64,000 bases of DNA, from positions 1,798,001-1,862,000 of the forward strand of contig JAETXT010000002.1 of the NCBI GenBank assembly GCA_019188255.1, written 5' to 3'. Positions 10,753-20,376 of the stretch are shown here, piece by piece. The stretch is from Verticillium longisporum. Its lineage: Eukaryota > Ascomycota > Sordariomycetes > Glomerellales > Plectosphaerellaceae. The position numbers and the translations under genes were made by a program. The notes beneath the pieces are model-generated. The model searched no databases and was not told the origin of the DNA. It worked only from the letters and a program-made list of their open reading frames with translations. How positions within the stretch are numbered: the stretch's first letter is position 1; each line of letters opens with the position of its first letter.

Positions 10753-13136
10753 ATGGGCGACTCTTCCTCGCGCTCTGGCTCGCGCACCATGACCCAGCCG
10801 CCGTCACAACCAACATCAACAACAAAAGTCGAGACCCCAGCCAATGACCCTCACTCGGATCGCTCACATCGTCCACGCACCTCCTCATCGGCCAGCGGCG
10901 CATCGACCACAACCACTTCCTCCCACAGATCCGCCGCCTCGCTCGCCAAGTCTGCCCTCGACTTTTCGCAGCAGGCCGAGAAGCTCGCCCATCACCATGC
11001 CGCCGACAACGACAATGACGCCGACGTCCCCGTCGAGGCTCATTTCATCACCCCGCATGACCCCGTCGTCGTCACATCAGAGGGTCACAGGATACCCGGC
11101 GTGCCCCTCGAAGAGGCCCACAAGCTCAACTTGCTGAGGGAAGAGCTCGAGGATGGACCTCACGTCGTGCAGATCAAGCAGGAAGGCGAGGTCAAGGACG
11201 AGGTCGGCAAGCCGACGGCCCGTCACTCGCAATCCACCGACCAGATTGCCGTCGCTCCCGACCAAAAGGGCCATGACATGCAGAAATCCCAGTCAGGTTC
11301 TCTGCGCCGCCAGATGCCCCCTCCCACACGAACCCCTTGTTTCCGCCATTGCCCCTCTACGGGCCGCCGTCTCTGTTGCGCGACATTCAGACCTTGATCT
11401 TTCGCTTTACTTCCTTCTGGCTGAGCCTCGCCTTCCTCATGGTTATTGTCCTGGGCGCACTCTTCACGAGCATACCCCTCGTTGCCAAGCAAGTCTGGTA
11501 CAAGCTGACCCTCCGCAACATTGACGAGACGAGACCTTTCTACGCCGAAGAAGTGAAGAGAAAGAAGGCGCGAAACGACCTCAACGAGAAATGGAAGCAC
11601 AACAACCTCAAAAAGGGCCTTGGTCCAGACAAAGAGGAGGTCGCCGACGAGTACGTGCCCACCGAGGGCGGCCGCGATCCTATTGTCTGTGACCCGGGCT
11701 ACTACGCGCGACGAGTTGGCCTCGACATTGAGGAGTTCCACGTCCAGACCGAAGATGGCTTCATCATTGACCTGTGGCACGTCTACGACCCGAAAGAGTA
11801 CACCAAGCTCAGCGACGAGGAGCGGCAGGCCCGGGGGCCCCACGTCTTCACTGAATCTGGGAAGAAACTCAAAGACTCGACCGGCAAACCCAAGTTCCCC
11901 GTCCTCCTGATGCATGGCCTCCTGCAGAGCGCCGGCGCCTACTGCGTCAACGACGAGGACTCGCTCGCCTTTTACCTCTGCAAGTCCGGCTACGACGTCT
12001 GGCTCGGCAACAATCGCTGCGGCTTCCACCCGAAGCACACGATCCTGTCGTACTCGGACCCGCGCCATTTCTGCTGGAACATCCGCCAGATGGGCGTCTT
12101 CGACCTCCCAGCCCTCGTGTCACGCGTGTTGCGCGAGACAGGGTTCGAAAAGATCGGCCTCATCGCCCACTCGCAGGGCACCACGCAGACGCTCGTGGCC
12201 CTGGCCAAGGAGCAGCGCCCCGACCTCGGCGCCCGCCTCACCGTCTTCTGCGCCCTCGCGCCGGCGGCGTACGCAGGCCCTCTCATCGGCAAGGCCTACT
12301 TCAAGTTTATGCGCGTCATCTCGCCGGCTCTCTTCCGCATCGTCTTTGGCCTCGGCGCCTTCATCCCCCTCATGATGACCATGCATCGCCTGCTGCCGCC
12401 GCGCCTCTACGGCTGGCTCGGCTACAAGGTCTTTTCGTTTCTGTTCGACTGGTCCGACGAACGATGGGAACGCGACCTGCGCAACCGCATGTTCCAGTTC
12501 GCCCCCGTCTATGTCAGCGCCGAGTCTATGCGCTGGTGGCTCGGTCGCGACTGCTTCGCCAACCACAAGTGCATCCTCGCCACCAAGGAGGCCGTCCAGG
12601 CCGAGGAGCGCGAGGACCACCACGAGGGCACAGGTCCGCACAGCCTCGGTGCCGGCGACGCCGGCGGTGCCAAGGGCGGTGCCAAGGGCGGTGCCTCGGC
12701 GGACGCCGTCCGCGCGCAGCTCGACAAGCCCCGCGGCGCGACGGCGTGGTACGACGAGCGTGCGCCTCCCTTTGCGCTCTGGGTCGCCGGCAACGACGAC
12801 CTCGTCGACGGGCGCAAGCTGCTGCGACGGTTCGAGAACGGCCGGGAGCCGCACGTGCGCGTCGTCCACAGCAAGGTCATCCCCGAGTACGAGCACCTCG
12901 ACGTCATCTGGGCCATGGACGCGCCGCAGCAGATCTTTTGCGAGCTGCGCGAGGTGCTGTGGAAGACGTGTCATGTCCGTGACCTGTGCCGCGTGCCCAA
13001 GGGGTGCGAGGGCGTCGAGGCCTGGGATCCCCGGGACGAGCCGGTGTGGCCCGCATCGGACGAGTTGCAGTCGAGCAGCAGCGAGGAGACGTTGTCCGGG
13101 GGCAGGGAGGGGAAGGGGAAGGGGAAGGGGCAGTAA
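10753..13136 (+). CDS. TGL1/YEH-type membrane lipase (steryl ester or triacylglycerol hydrolase)
   Basis: Alpha/beta-hydrolase of the acid-lipase/TGL1 group, likely hydrolysing steryl esters or triacylglycerol at lipid droplets or ER. I chose ATG 10753 (context ACCATGG); an in-frame ATG at 10690 is possible. With one restored base it encodes 794 aa. The N-terminal 190 residues are Ser/His/Asp-rich and probably disordered. LFPPLPLYGPP leads into one hydrophobic segment (about 223-245), the expected membrane anchor. The AB-hydrolase-associated lipase region follows (DGFIIDLWHV, LLMHGLLQSA). Catalytic residues: Ser474 in AHSQGT, Asp682/683 in GNDDLVD, His715 in YEHLD. A Gly/Ala-rich insert (about 640) and a Gly/Lys tail are variable. 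Odd: the frame changes by one base at 11,316-11,325, where a C5 run lies between conserved stretches. No plausible intron fits, so a missing C is the likeliest cause. Exact substrate cannot be told from sequence. Confidence 0.88.
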
Positions 13137-13388
13137 TGTTATGCGAGGCGTTTGGTGTTGGCAGTGCTTGATACCAAGACTTTCGAGCTACGAGATTTTT
13201 TTTTCAGATTTAGATAATGCGTGCTGCAAGCACATGAAGGCACCGGGGGTGTTGCATACATACAACGAGAAAATGGCCATGCCAGCTGTTATACATCTAT
13301 TCTATGCTGCCTCTACACCGTTTTTACAAGTCGTACAGTCTATCGTCACAGCGACCCCGGCCAGTCTATCATAGGATTCTCAACAGAG

Positions 13389-13436
13389 CCTTCCAGAGCA
13401 CCTTCCAGAGCACCTTCCAGAGCACCTTCCAGAGCA
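13389..13436. repeat. Four perfect 12-bp tandem repeats
   Basis: The unit CCTTCCAGAGCA is repeated four times, followed by degenerate copies to about 13,458. It sits just beyond the ATP11 stop in its 3' flank, in the 324-bp gap between the convergent lipase and ATP11 genes. Nothing else is seen in that gap. Confidence 0.9.
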
Positions 13437-13460
13437 CAGAGAGCCTCCAGAGCACAGACG

Positions 13461-14456
13461 TCAACCCATCCTCTCGGCCTCCTCGAGCAGCTTCTCGACG
13501 CTGAACCTCGGATCCGCCGCGGCAAACCACTCGAGCAGGCGCCGCCTCTCGACGGCCCTCTCGAGCCGCTGCGGATCGGGCTCGCCGCCCTTGCCGTCGA
13601 GGTCCCAGCCGCCGTAGAAGCGCTGCAGGCACATGAGCAGCCAGCGCGCGTCCTCGACGGTGGCGCCGCGGCCGTCGACGACCTGGCCCTGCATCAGCAC
13701 GAGGCCGGCCTCGGCGGCGCGCAGGTCCGTGTAGTGCGTGACGGTGGTGTGGGGCTGGGCGAACTCGCCGCGGGCCTTGAACTCGGCGAGCTGCGTGAAC
13801 ATGACGGTCGCCGTGCGCGTCGCGGCGTCAAAGACCCACTGCAGGAAGTGCATCTCGGCGCCCTGGCCGGGGCGCGGCACGGGCAGGACGAACTGCGGCG
13901 CGCGGCGCGCGAGGGCCTCGATGGCCGCGTACGTCGGCGACGGGATGACGGCGCAGAGCGTGTTCGGCGTGTGGGCGTGGCGCAGGCGCCAGATGGCTGT
14001 GAGCTCCTTCTCGGGCAGCGCGGCGGCCTTTTCGAGGTCGAGAATGTCGCCGAGGGGCTTGACGCCCGAGGCGGACTTGGAGGTGGAGGACTTGGCTGCG
14101 GCTGCTGCTGGTGGTGCTCCTGCTGCTGCTGGTTGAGGAGAAGGGGAGGACGCAGACGAGGAGGAAGGGCTCGGCGGCGGCGTGGGCAGCGGAATCTCAA
14201 TCGTCTCCTTCTTCTTGAGCTCGTCGATGCGCTCGGCGTAGGCGGCCTTGAGGTCGTCGACGGACTGGTGGCCCTCGAGACGGGCCTTTTGGTTGAGCTT
14301 CTCGCGGTACTTGTCGGCAAGGGCGCGGCGCGGCTGGGTCGTGGCGAGGAAGCGCACGTCGTGGACCTGGGCCCAGCGGCGCTGGTTGGCGGCGCGGAGG
14401 GTGCGCGTCGACGAGGTCAGGAGGTTGCGCAGCGCGGGGGTGCGACAGGACGCCAT
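13461..14456 (-). CDS. ATP11: Mitochondrial F1-ATPase assembly chaperone Atp11
   Basis: Atp11 binds free F1 beta subunits in the mitochondrial matrix until they join alpha subunits. Single exon, 331 aa. The open frame runs upstream to 14,630, but ATG 14456 is chosen because it starts a typical matrix presequence (MASCRTPALRNLL..., Arg/Ser/Thr-rich, no acidic residues). A helical region (about 55-90) precedes a Pro/Ser/Ala-rich linker (about 90-130). The conserved ATP11 domain follows: KPLGDILDLEK, IWRLRHA, then the barrel with P-x-P-R and MHFLQW. It ends with a helical Glu-rich tail. The family carries the KxLxDIxDxEK and W-x-x-[RY]-H signatures seen here. It is on the same strand as CCP1, 1.2 kb downstream of it, so both neighbours act in mitochondria; the spacing argues against shared transcription. 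Confidence 0.93.
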   Translation of the reverse strand: MASCRTPALRNLLTSSTRTLRAANQRRWAQVHDVRFLATTQPRRALADKYREKLNQKARLEGHQSVDDLKAAYAERIDELKKKETIEIPLPTPPPSPSSSSASSPSPQPAAAGAPPAAAAAKSSTSKSASGVKPLGDILDLEKAAALPEKELTAIWRLRHAHTPNTLCAVIPSPTYAAIEALARRAPQFVLPVPRPGQGAEMHFLQWVFDAATRTATVMFTQLAEFKARGEFAQPHTTVTHYTDLRAAEAGLVLMQGQVVDGRGATVEDARWLLMCLQRFYGGWDLDGKGGEPDPQRLERAVERRRLLEWFAAADPRFSVEKLLEEAERMG

Positions 14457-15681
14457 GGTGGATGCGGGACCAGCTGTGGTGGTCTGTTGGTGGTCGTCTT
14501 CGGATGGATGTATGCCCCAGATGGATGCTGTGTCGAGTCTGCTCGTGGCATCAAAATCTGGGGCTCTCTCATGACGATGTTGAAGCCTTACATAAGCAGC
14601 CTTCTGGGTGTTGGGCACAGTCATGGGCACTTTGCACGTGGCCTTCCTTCGATGAGAATCATCTCTGCTTCATGCATCCAGGACAATTCCGTCGACAGAA
14701 ACACCAGCTCTAGACTTGGTACTGCACAGGTAGATGATGGCGTTGTTCTCAGCATTCGATACGAATGGGCTGCACGCTGGGGATTTTGTCCAGCCGACGC
14801 TGCATGATCCTTTTCTTCACAGACCTAGGTAGCCACCCTCAGAATACTGAAATCGTCGTCCCATCACCCATGATGCATCATGTCTGCACCGTACATCATA
14901 TCGGCACCATGCATCTTGCCCGTCATCAAAGAGGCTCCCAGGCTTGACCCCGGATTTGAACAGCCAAGCAAGCAAAACCGCCCTCATCGCCACCACAGGC
15001 AGACGAACGGTCAACCCTCACCGTTTCGGCACGCCCTCGGTGCCCAAAACCCGAGCACCTTCGCGGCCCGCCCCCCGGTTCCGCCCAACCCAGCAAAGCA
15101 GACCCAAGACCAAAAATAAAACATGGGGAAGACTGCCGCGATGATCGCACCCCCGGACTTTTCGGATTGGTGCGGAGAGGCGTGCTGCTGCTGCTGCTCT
15201 TGCTGCTCTCATGCGGGGAAACTAGCCTGGGAGCAACTCTGCATCGAGACCCCTCAGGCTTCGGGGGCTAATTCCTGCATGCCCCCCTCAGCCCTTTGGG
15301 GCTGAGGCTCTGCGTGAGGGGGGGCGTAGGTTTGGCCTTGAGCCGGCGGGCTGGCGTTTTGATCAACGTCATGTCTGGGAGGATCGACAGCGACTTTTTC
15401 GACCTAGTAAATCTTCACCAGACTGAACTTCTAAACTCATGACACATCACCGTCACGCATCGGACAAAGGACTTGAAATGGTTGTACAGGCTAATAACAA
15501 CAGCAAGGAGATATCAACAGGTGCCGGCCGTGGCGCGGCATGGTATCACCGCGGTCCTCTCTCGCGGTCCTCTCTCGCGGTCCTCTCTCGCGGTCCTCTC
15601 TCGCGGTCCCTTCTACTCTATCCGGATCCCGTCTCTCGTCTACATCGCTCCGACAGTCTACTCATCCACGCAGCCCACTCC
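14457..15681. other. Intergenic region between CCP1 and ATP11
   Basis: About 1.2 kb holding the ATP11 promoter and the CCP1 3' region. No gene is supported on either strand; open frames here overlap antisense and lack recognisable domains. It contains the 13-bp tandem repeat listed separately and a short CTG/CTC run near 15,180-15,210. Confidence 0.5.
15551..15610. repeat. 13-bp tandem repeat, four copies plus partial
   Basis: The unit GCGGTCCTCTCTC is repeated four times without mismatch from 15,551 to 15,602, with a partial fifth copy. It lies about 70 bp beyond the CCP1 stop, so probably in the 3' untranslated or terminator region. Confidence 0.88.
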
Positions 15682-16770
15682 TCAAGGCGACTCGTCCCAG
15701 GTGGGCTTCATGACCCAGCTCTCGGTGCCCTCCTTGAAGGGCACGCCGAGCTCAAAGAGGCGGACGATGACGTTGGAGAAGTCCTTGAAGAAGAGCTCGT
15801 TGTCCTTGGCGTAGGCCTTGACCGTCTTGAGGAACGACTTGTCCTCGATGAGGGCGTAGTCGGTCGGCAGCATCATGAGCGTCTTGGTCGACTTGTCCTC
15901 GAGCTGCTTGGGGCCGTCCCACTTCTTCCACTGCCACTTCTCCTCGAGCAGCAGCCGGAAGTAGTCGTTGGTCAGCACCGTGGGCGAGAAGGTCCAGGGG
16001 CCGCTGAAGCCGCTGCGGTCCGTGTGGCAGCGGCCGAGGGCGTGGGCGCCGGAGAGGGCGACAATCTCCTGGTCGTTGAAGCCCATGCGGTAGAAAATGT
16101 CGCGCAGGTGGCCGTGCGACTTGGAGGCGTCGGGCAGGCGGCCGTCGGGCGTGCAGAAGGACACGTCGCGGTCGCTGCGGCCGGGGCGGTAGGGGATGAG
16201 GGGGCCCTGCATCTCCTGGAGGGCGCAGACGCCGCCGAGGATCCAGAGGTCCGAGTAGGTGATCCAGGGGAATTTGGCCTTGACGGGCGCGAGGAAGTCG
16301 CGCGCCGCCTTCAGGCCGGCGTTGGCGCCGTGGTCGCCCTCGGGGGCGAAGCGCATCGTCGCGCCGTTGCTGCCGCCCGTGCCCGTCTCCTTGTCGTAGG
16401 TGCCGCTGGCGTGCCACGCGAGGCGCACGAGGACGGGGCCGTAGCTGCCGTCATCGTAGTCGTCCTTCTCCTCGAGGCGCGAGGCAATCTCGTTGTAGAC
16501 GTCCTGGTAGTCCTTCTTGGTGGGGTTGACGACCTTGGGGACCGAGCCGGCCGAGACGCCGCCCTCGCGGGTGAAGAAGTAGGCGCCACCGGCACCGGCG
16601 ACGGCGAGACCAGACAGCAGAGCCCAGTTGGGGCCGGCAGCCTTGGGGGCCTCGGAAGAGTAGAAACGGTGGCCCTGGCGGAAGGCCTGGCGGGGCGCAG
16701 CGGCGAAGGCGGTACGCGTCGAGGAGCGCAGCGCCGTGCGGGCGAACTGACGGGTCGTGTTGGCAGCCAT
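15682..16770 (-). CDS. CCP1: Mitochondrial cytochrome c peroxidase
   Basis: Class I haem peroxidase that reduces H2O2 using ferrocytochrome c in the intermembrane space. Single coding exon, 362 aa. The N-terminus is a bipartite signal: a basic presequence ([17 protein letters not shown], to about 35), then a hydrophobic sorting segment (about 50-66), as expected for delivery to the intermembrane space. Distal haem residues Arg116, Trp119 and His120 are in [10 protein letters not shown]. The proximal ligand His243 is in [11 protein letters not shown], its partner Asp304 in [10 protein letters not shown]. Trp259 in SGPWTFSP matches the tryptophan that forms the radical in yeast CcP and helps separate CcP from ascorbate peroxidases. 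All key residues are present and the frame is intact. A probable leader intron abuts the ATG (listed separately). Confidence 0.96.
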   Translation of the reverse strand: MAANTTRQFARTALRSSTRTAFAAAPRQAFRQGHRFYSSEAPKAAGPNWALLSGLAVAGAGGAYFFTREGGVSAGSVPKVVNPTKKDYQDVYNEIASRLEEKDDYDDGSYGPVLVRLAWHASGTYDKETGTGGSNGATMRFAPEGDHGANAGLKAARDFLAPVKAKFPWITYSDLWILGGVCALQEMQGPLIPYRPGRSDRDVSFCTPDGRLPDASKSHGHLRDIFYRMGFNDQEIVALSGAHALGRCHTDRSGFSGPWTFSPTVLTNDYFRLLLEEKWQWKKWDGPKQLEDKSTKTLMMLPTDYALIEDKSFLKTVKAYAKDNELFFKDFSNVIVRLFELGVPFKEGTESWVMKPTWDESP

Positions 16771-16839
16771 CTGGTGTGGTCTGATCAGCATGTGGATATT
16801 GGGGGAAAGGGGATGGGTTCGTGGCGGTAGGCAACGTAC
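16771..16839 (-). other. Probable 5'-leader intron of CCP1
   Basis: On the minus strand a GTACGT donor (16,839) is followed 69 bp later by CACACCAG directly before the CCP1 ATG, with a CTGAT branch-like site about 20 bp upstream. Donor, branch and acceptor fit the other introns in the window. Splicing would place the ATG as the first bases of exon 2. Transcript data are needed to prove it. Confidence 0.6.
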
Positions 16840-18354
16840 CTTGTAGGGTTTTTGTCTTTGTAGGATGGACACAAAAAAACTGGTTCACGATGGGTTGTGA
16901 AGAGAGTGTGTGGGAGGAAGGAAGGGAAGGGTCGGAGGAGAAAGAAGGAGCGTCGACAGGGAAGACGAAGGTCAAGTAGGAAAACCAAGAGGAAGGCGAA
17001 TCGGTTACAGAAGAAATCTCGAACGTTCCTCCCGCAACGGTCATCAACGGCAGACGCCCTCCCTAGCCCTTTTTACCTGGGCCCAAGGGTCAGATGCCGG
17101 CAGACGGTGCTTGTGCAGGTGCAGCGCGTTCTCGAAAGAAAACTGGAAAACCGCAGGAGGATAACGGCCTCGAATGCCTAATTGGCACCTTCTGAGTGGT
17201 CCATGTTCGGCATTCGACTCCATCAGATAGTCGAAAAGTGGAGGGAGCGAAAGAACGCGACTCGACGATGTGGGAAAACCCTCCCGGTGGAGCCACTTTA
17301 CCGACAGAGGGAGACCTCCGTTACTCATCAGAGGAAGACGATGGGTAGACCTCCGTTACTCATCAGAGAGAAGAAGCACCTATTTGTCATGTTCCTTTTC
17401 TTTGCTTCTTGCCTCTGCCAGCAAAGACTTCGATCGGGCAGCGTACAGTCTCTGACGCGAGCCTCGTCAGATTGTCTTATCAAAGAGACTTCCAGACAGT
17501 CAGGGTCCTCCCAGGCACCATGCCACCCAGATGCTCTGCGCCATCACAAGCCAAAATGTCGCCAGGCCCAATGCGGTCACTGAGTGGCACACAACGCCTG
17601 TCAGCGCCCGCGCGCCATGACGAATGACGTCCACCGCGTCGGGGCGGCTTCTCGACTCCCGCCTACCCCTGAGCTCACGCCACTCCTTACCTACCTTACC
17701 TGCCTAGGTACCTACCTACGCCTGGAGGTGCCCCTCCAAGCCCCTACGGCCCCCCCTGCCCCCCTACAAGTGTGCCGGCTCCACTGAATCTGACACTGAT
17801 GCACCACAGGCCGAACCACCGAGCCGAGACGGCAAACTGTGCTTCTGACGTCTCCATAAATTGCCCCTTTGGCCACCGTTCCCTATCAAACCATCTTTCC
17901 ATTCCCTCTGCCGTCCGCAGTCCCTCTGCCGTCCGCAGTCCCGAGACCAGACTATCGGGCTTTGAATGCACGTCATGCGTCTTGTCGGCATCCGACACGA
18001 AGCTGCAAATCTGTCAGCCGACTGCATCATCCTTTATATCTCGTTCTTTCTGCCTATTCACTCGATTTGCAGCGTTTCTCTCTTGCCAACGTGAACCTGT
18101 CTGTCCATGCACCCTGGTGGACACCGAGGCGGCCAACGAGATGGACGTCGCCGCCTTCCGTGTCCCACCGCGACGGCCAATCCCTTGGTCCCCTATTTCC
18201 CATTACGGGGAGTCCGCCACGATGCGGATTAGCTTCAAATGCCGGTGGTCAAATCCCGATCAGAGGTCTCGGCTCCGCACGAGGGCCTCTGGCGTGGCCA
18301 AGTGCGCCGCCATTCATAGAGCGACCAAGCTGACTCTTTCTCGTCTGATAATAA
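16840..18354. other. Intergenic region up to the transposon border
   Basis: About 1.5 kb without a supported gene. Short open frames are antisense-overlapping and featureless. Small direct repeats: 22 bp AGACCTCCGTTACTCATC... at 17,312-17,333 and 17,347-17,368, and an 18-bp unit CCCTCTGCCGTCCGCAGT twice at 17,904-17,939. A TAGGTACCTACCTA-type stretch lies at 17,685-17,720. Composition is normal right up to the Harbinger terminal repeat at 18,355. Confidence 0.5.
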
Positions 18355-18899
18355 GGCCCTGATCCTCTCAGCCATTGAATTGAAAATGAAATGAAAAGTT
18401 CATCGACGTATATGAAATATAGCCCGTGCCTATAACGCCTTACCTAATTTAATAGGCGTTTTATACTAAATAAACGGTAGGCTAATATTTAACTAGATAC
18501 TATATAATAAATATACTACGCTAATAGGGGCCCTTATTCCTATAGGAAATTCCCTATTTAGGTAAAGAATTAGCTATTAAGTTTAATAGCTTACGTTTCT
18601 TAATTAAGTTAATTACGTTATTACTCTCTAGGCTAATTCTATACTAAAATAGAGTCGTTTCTAGTATTTATTACGATTTTCAGAGCGCCTAAGCTTATTA
18701 GCGAAGAAGACGATAAAATCGATTAAATCGTAATATTAATATTACTATTTCTCCTTAACCTCCTATTATTATTATAACCGTTCTATAAAGAGGCTTTATA
18801 ATAATAAATAATTAAATAAATAATAATAGCTTAATAGCTTATAATAGCTTAGCTAGAGGGCCTAGAATATAGGTTTATAAGTATATTTTAGCTCTTAAA

Positions 18900-19750
18900 G
18901 CTAGAATTCTAAGTATTTACGAGCTAGGCTAGGAAGTATTATCTCGTCTAGGGTTCTCAGTGTCGATCTATAGAATAGAAGTTATTAGTTTTTCTCTATA
19001 TTATTAGCTATATAGTAATATAGAGGGTAATAGAGATATTATTAAAAATCCCTTAGAGTAGTATTCTAAGGATATTCGATAAAGTATTATAAGCTTTATA
19101 TAAGCTCTATATTAAGTTCGTTTACCTTCCTAAGGACGAATTTATCGATAAATATATTAAGCTAAATTTATAATATTATTAATTTAATAGCTATGTTAGT
19201 ATTATTAATAGAATTTATATATTAGCCTTTATTAAAGCTTCTAAGAAGAATAGATTCTTTAATAGGAAAGGAGGGATATTATAGAACGTATTCGCTATTA
19301 TAAGATTTAACTTTATATTTATTTATATATTAATAAATATAGAGGGGTCTATTAACGACTTAACCCTTCTAATATAGGCCTTAACGAGGTCCTTCCGAGT
19401 ACTTAATAGCTATTTCTATTTTATAGATAGTAAGTTCGTATAAAACCTATAAGGGTTTATTATACTATTTATAGGATATTATTATTATCTTAGAGATTTT
19501 AAAAATATCGATTAGGATAGCTTATTAGTAAAAGATAAATATAATTATATTTATATATACCTTTATATTATTATTAAAAGGATATTTAGGGTCTTTAAGC
19601 GTATATTTATAATATTAAGGAAAGGATTACTAGAATATTTATTTATAATATAAATTAATATCGTATATACTATAATAGGTCTCTAGAACTTCCTATAAAT
19701 AGAATATAATAAAATCGATAAATTAGAAGGTATAAATAGCTTTAAAAGTA
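18900..19750 (+). pseudogene. Harbinger transposase (DDE_Tnp_4 / HARBI1-like), RIP-destroyed
   Basis: Ignoring TAA/TAG stops, the plus strand reads as the nuclease domain of a PIF/Harbinger transposase. Landmarks: F-F-N-R-K-G followed by N-V-F-A (about 19,255-19,300), E-G-S-x-N-D with the Asp codon at 19,357, F-x-D-S with a second acidic residue at 19,426, a Y-x-L-R-D-F block near 19,485, and the closing R-x-F-x-V-F-K-R ... L-x-N-F region to about 19,700. Many in-frame stops, nearly all TAA or TAG where Gln is expected, make it non-functional. Start and end are approximate. Confidence 0.8.
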
Positions 19751-20075
19751 TTAATAATATAGGTATAGAAGAAGTTCTATATATAGTAAAGGAGAGAATA
19801 GATATCTAGATTAATAATCGCTATAGCCTAGAAATTAAGTATTAAGTAATAATTCTATTTAATTATTAAAAGAATAGGACCCTAGTTAATAAGAAAGCTA
19901 TATCTATATAAAACTATTCTATATATAGTTAATATAGCTATTTATATTACTTAGAATCTAAGATCTAAATATTAAACTACCTCTTCTATTATATTAATTA
20001 TTTCGCTTATATTATCCTCTTTATTATCTATATTACTTATTATACTTATTTTCTTTAAAAATAATAATTAAGATT

Positions 20076-20376
20076 TATTATAGGCATAGTGGATAGGTAG
20101 TTAAGTGAACCCCGTTACGTAACTACGGGCTAGTAATTACCGAGACGTAATTCCCTTTAGTAATTACGGAACTATAATTACTAGTAGGCAGTCACTATAT
20201 AGTAATTACGGAACTATAATTACTAGCCTAGACGATTCCTAGTTATATAACTAGGAATTATAATATATAGAGAATTCCTATATACTCTCCTAATAGGGGA
20301 GGGTATCTTAATATAATACCTTAAATTAAGTATTTAAGATCTAAGATTACTAGTCCCTATAGCTATAACTATATTA
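20076..20376 (+). repeat. Left LTR of the Gypsy element
   Basis: 301 bp, aligned end to end with the right LTR without length difference. Most differences are C/T or G/A transitions. It is preceded by AGATT. Confidence 0.88.

Noticed and set aside
13221..14807. 528-codon plus-strand frame across ATP11
   Set aside because: Antisense shadow of the GC-rich ATP11 coding frame, with repetitive Arg/Gly/Leu composition.
15439..16830. 463-codon plus-strand frame across CCP1
   Set aside because: Antisense shadow; the minus strand holds a complete cytochrome c peroxidase.
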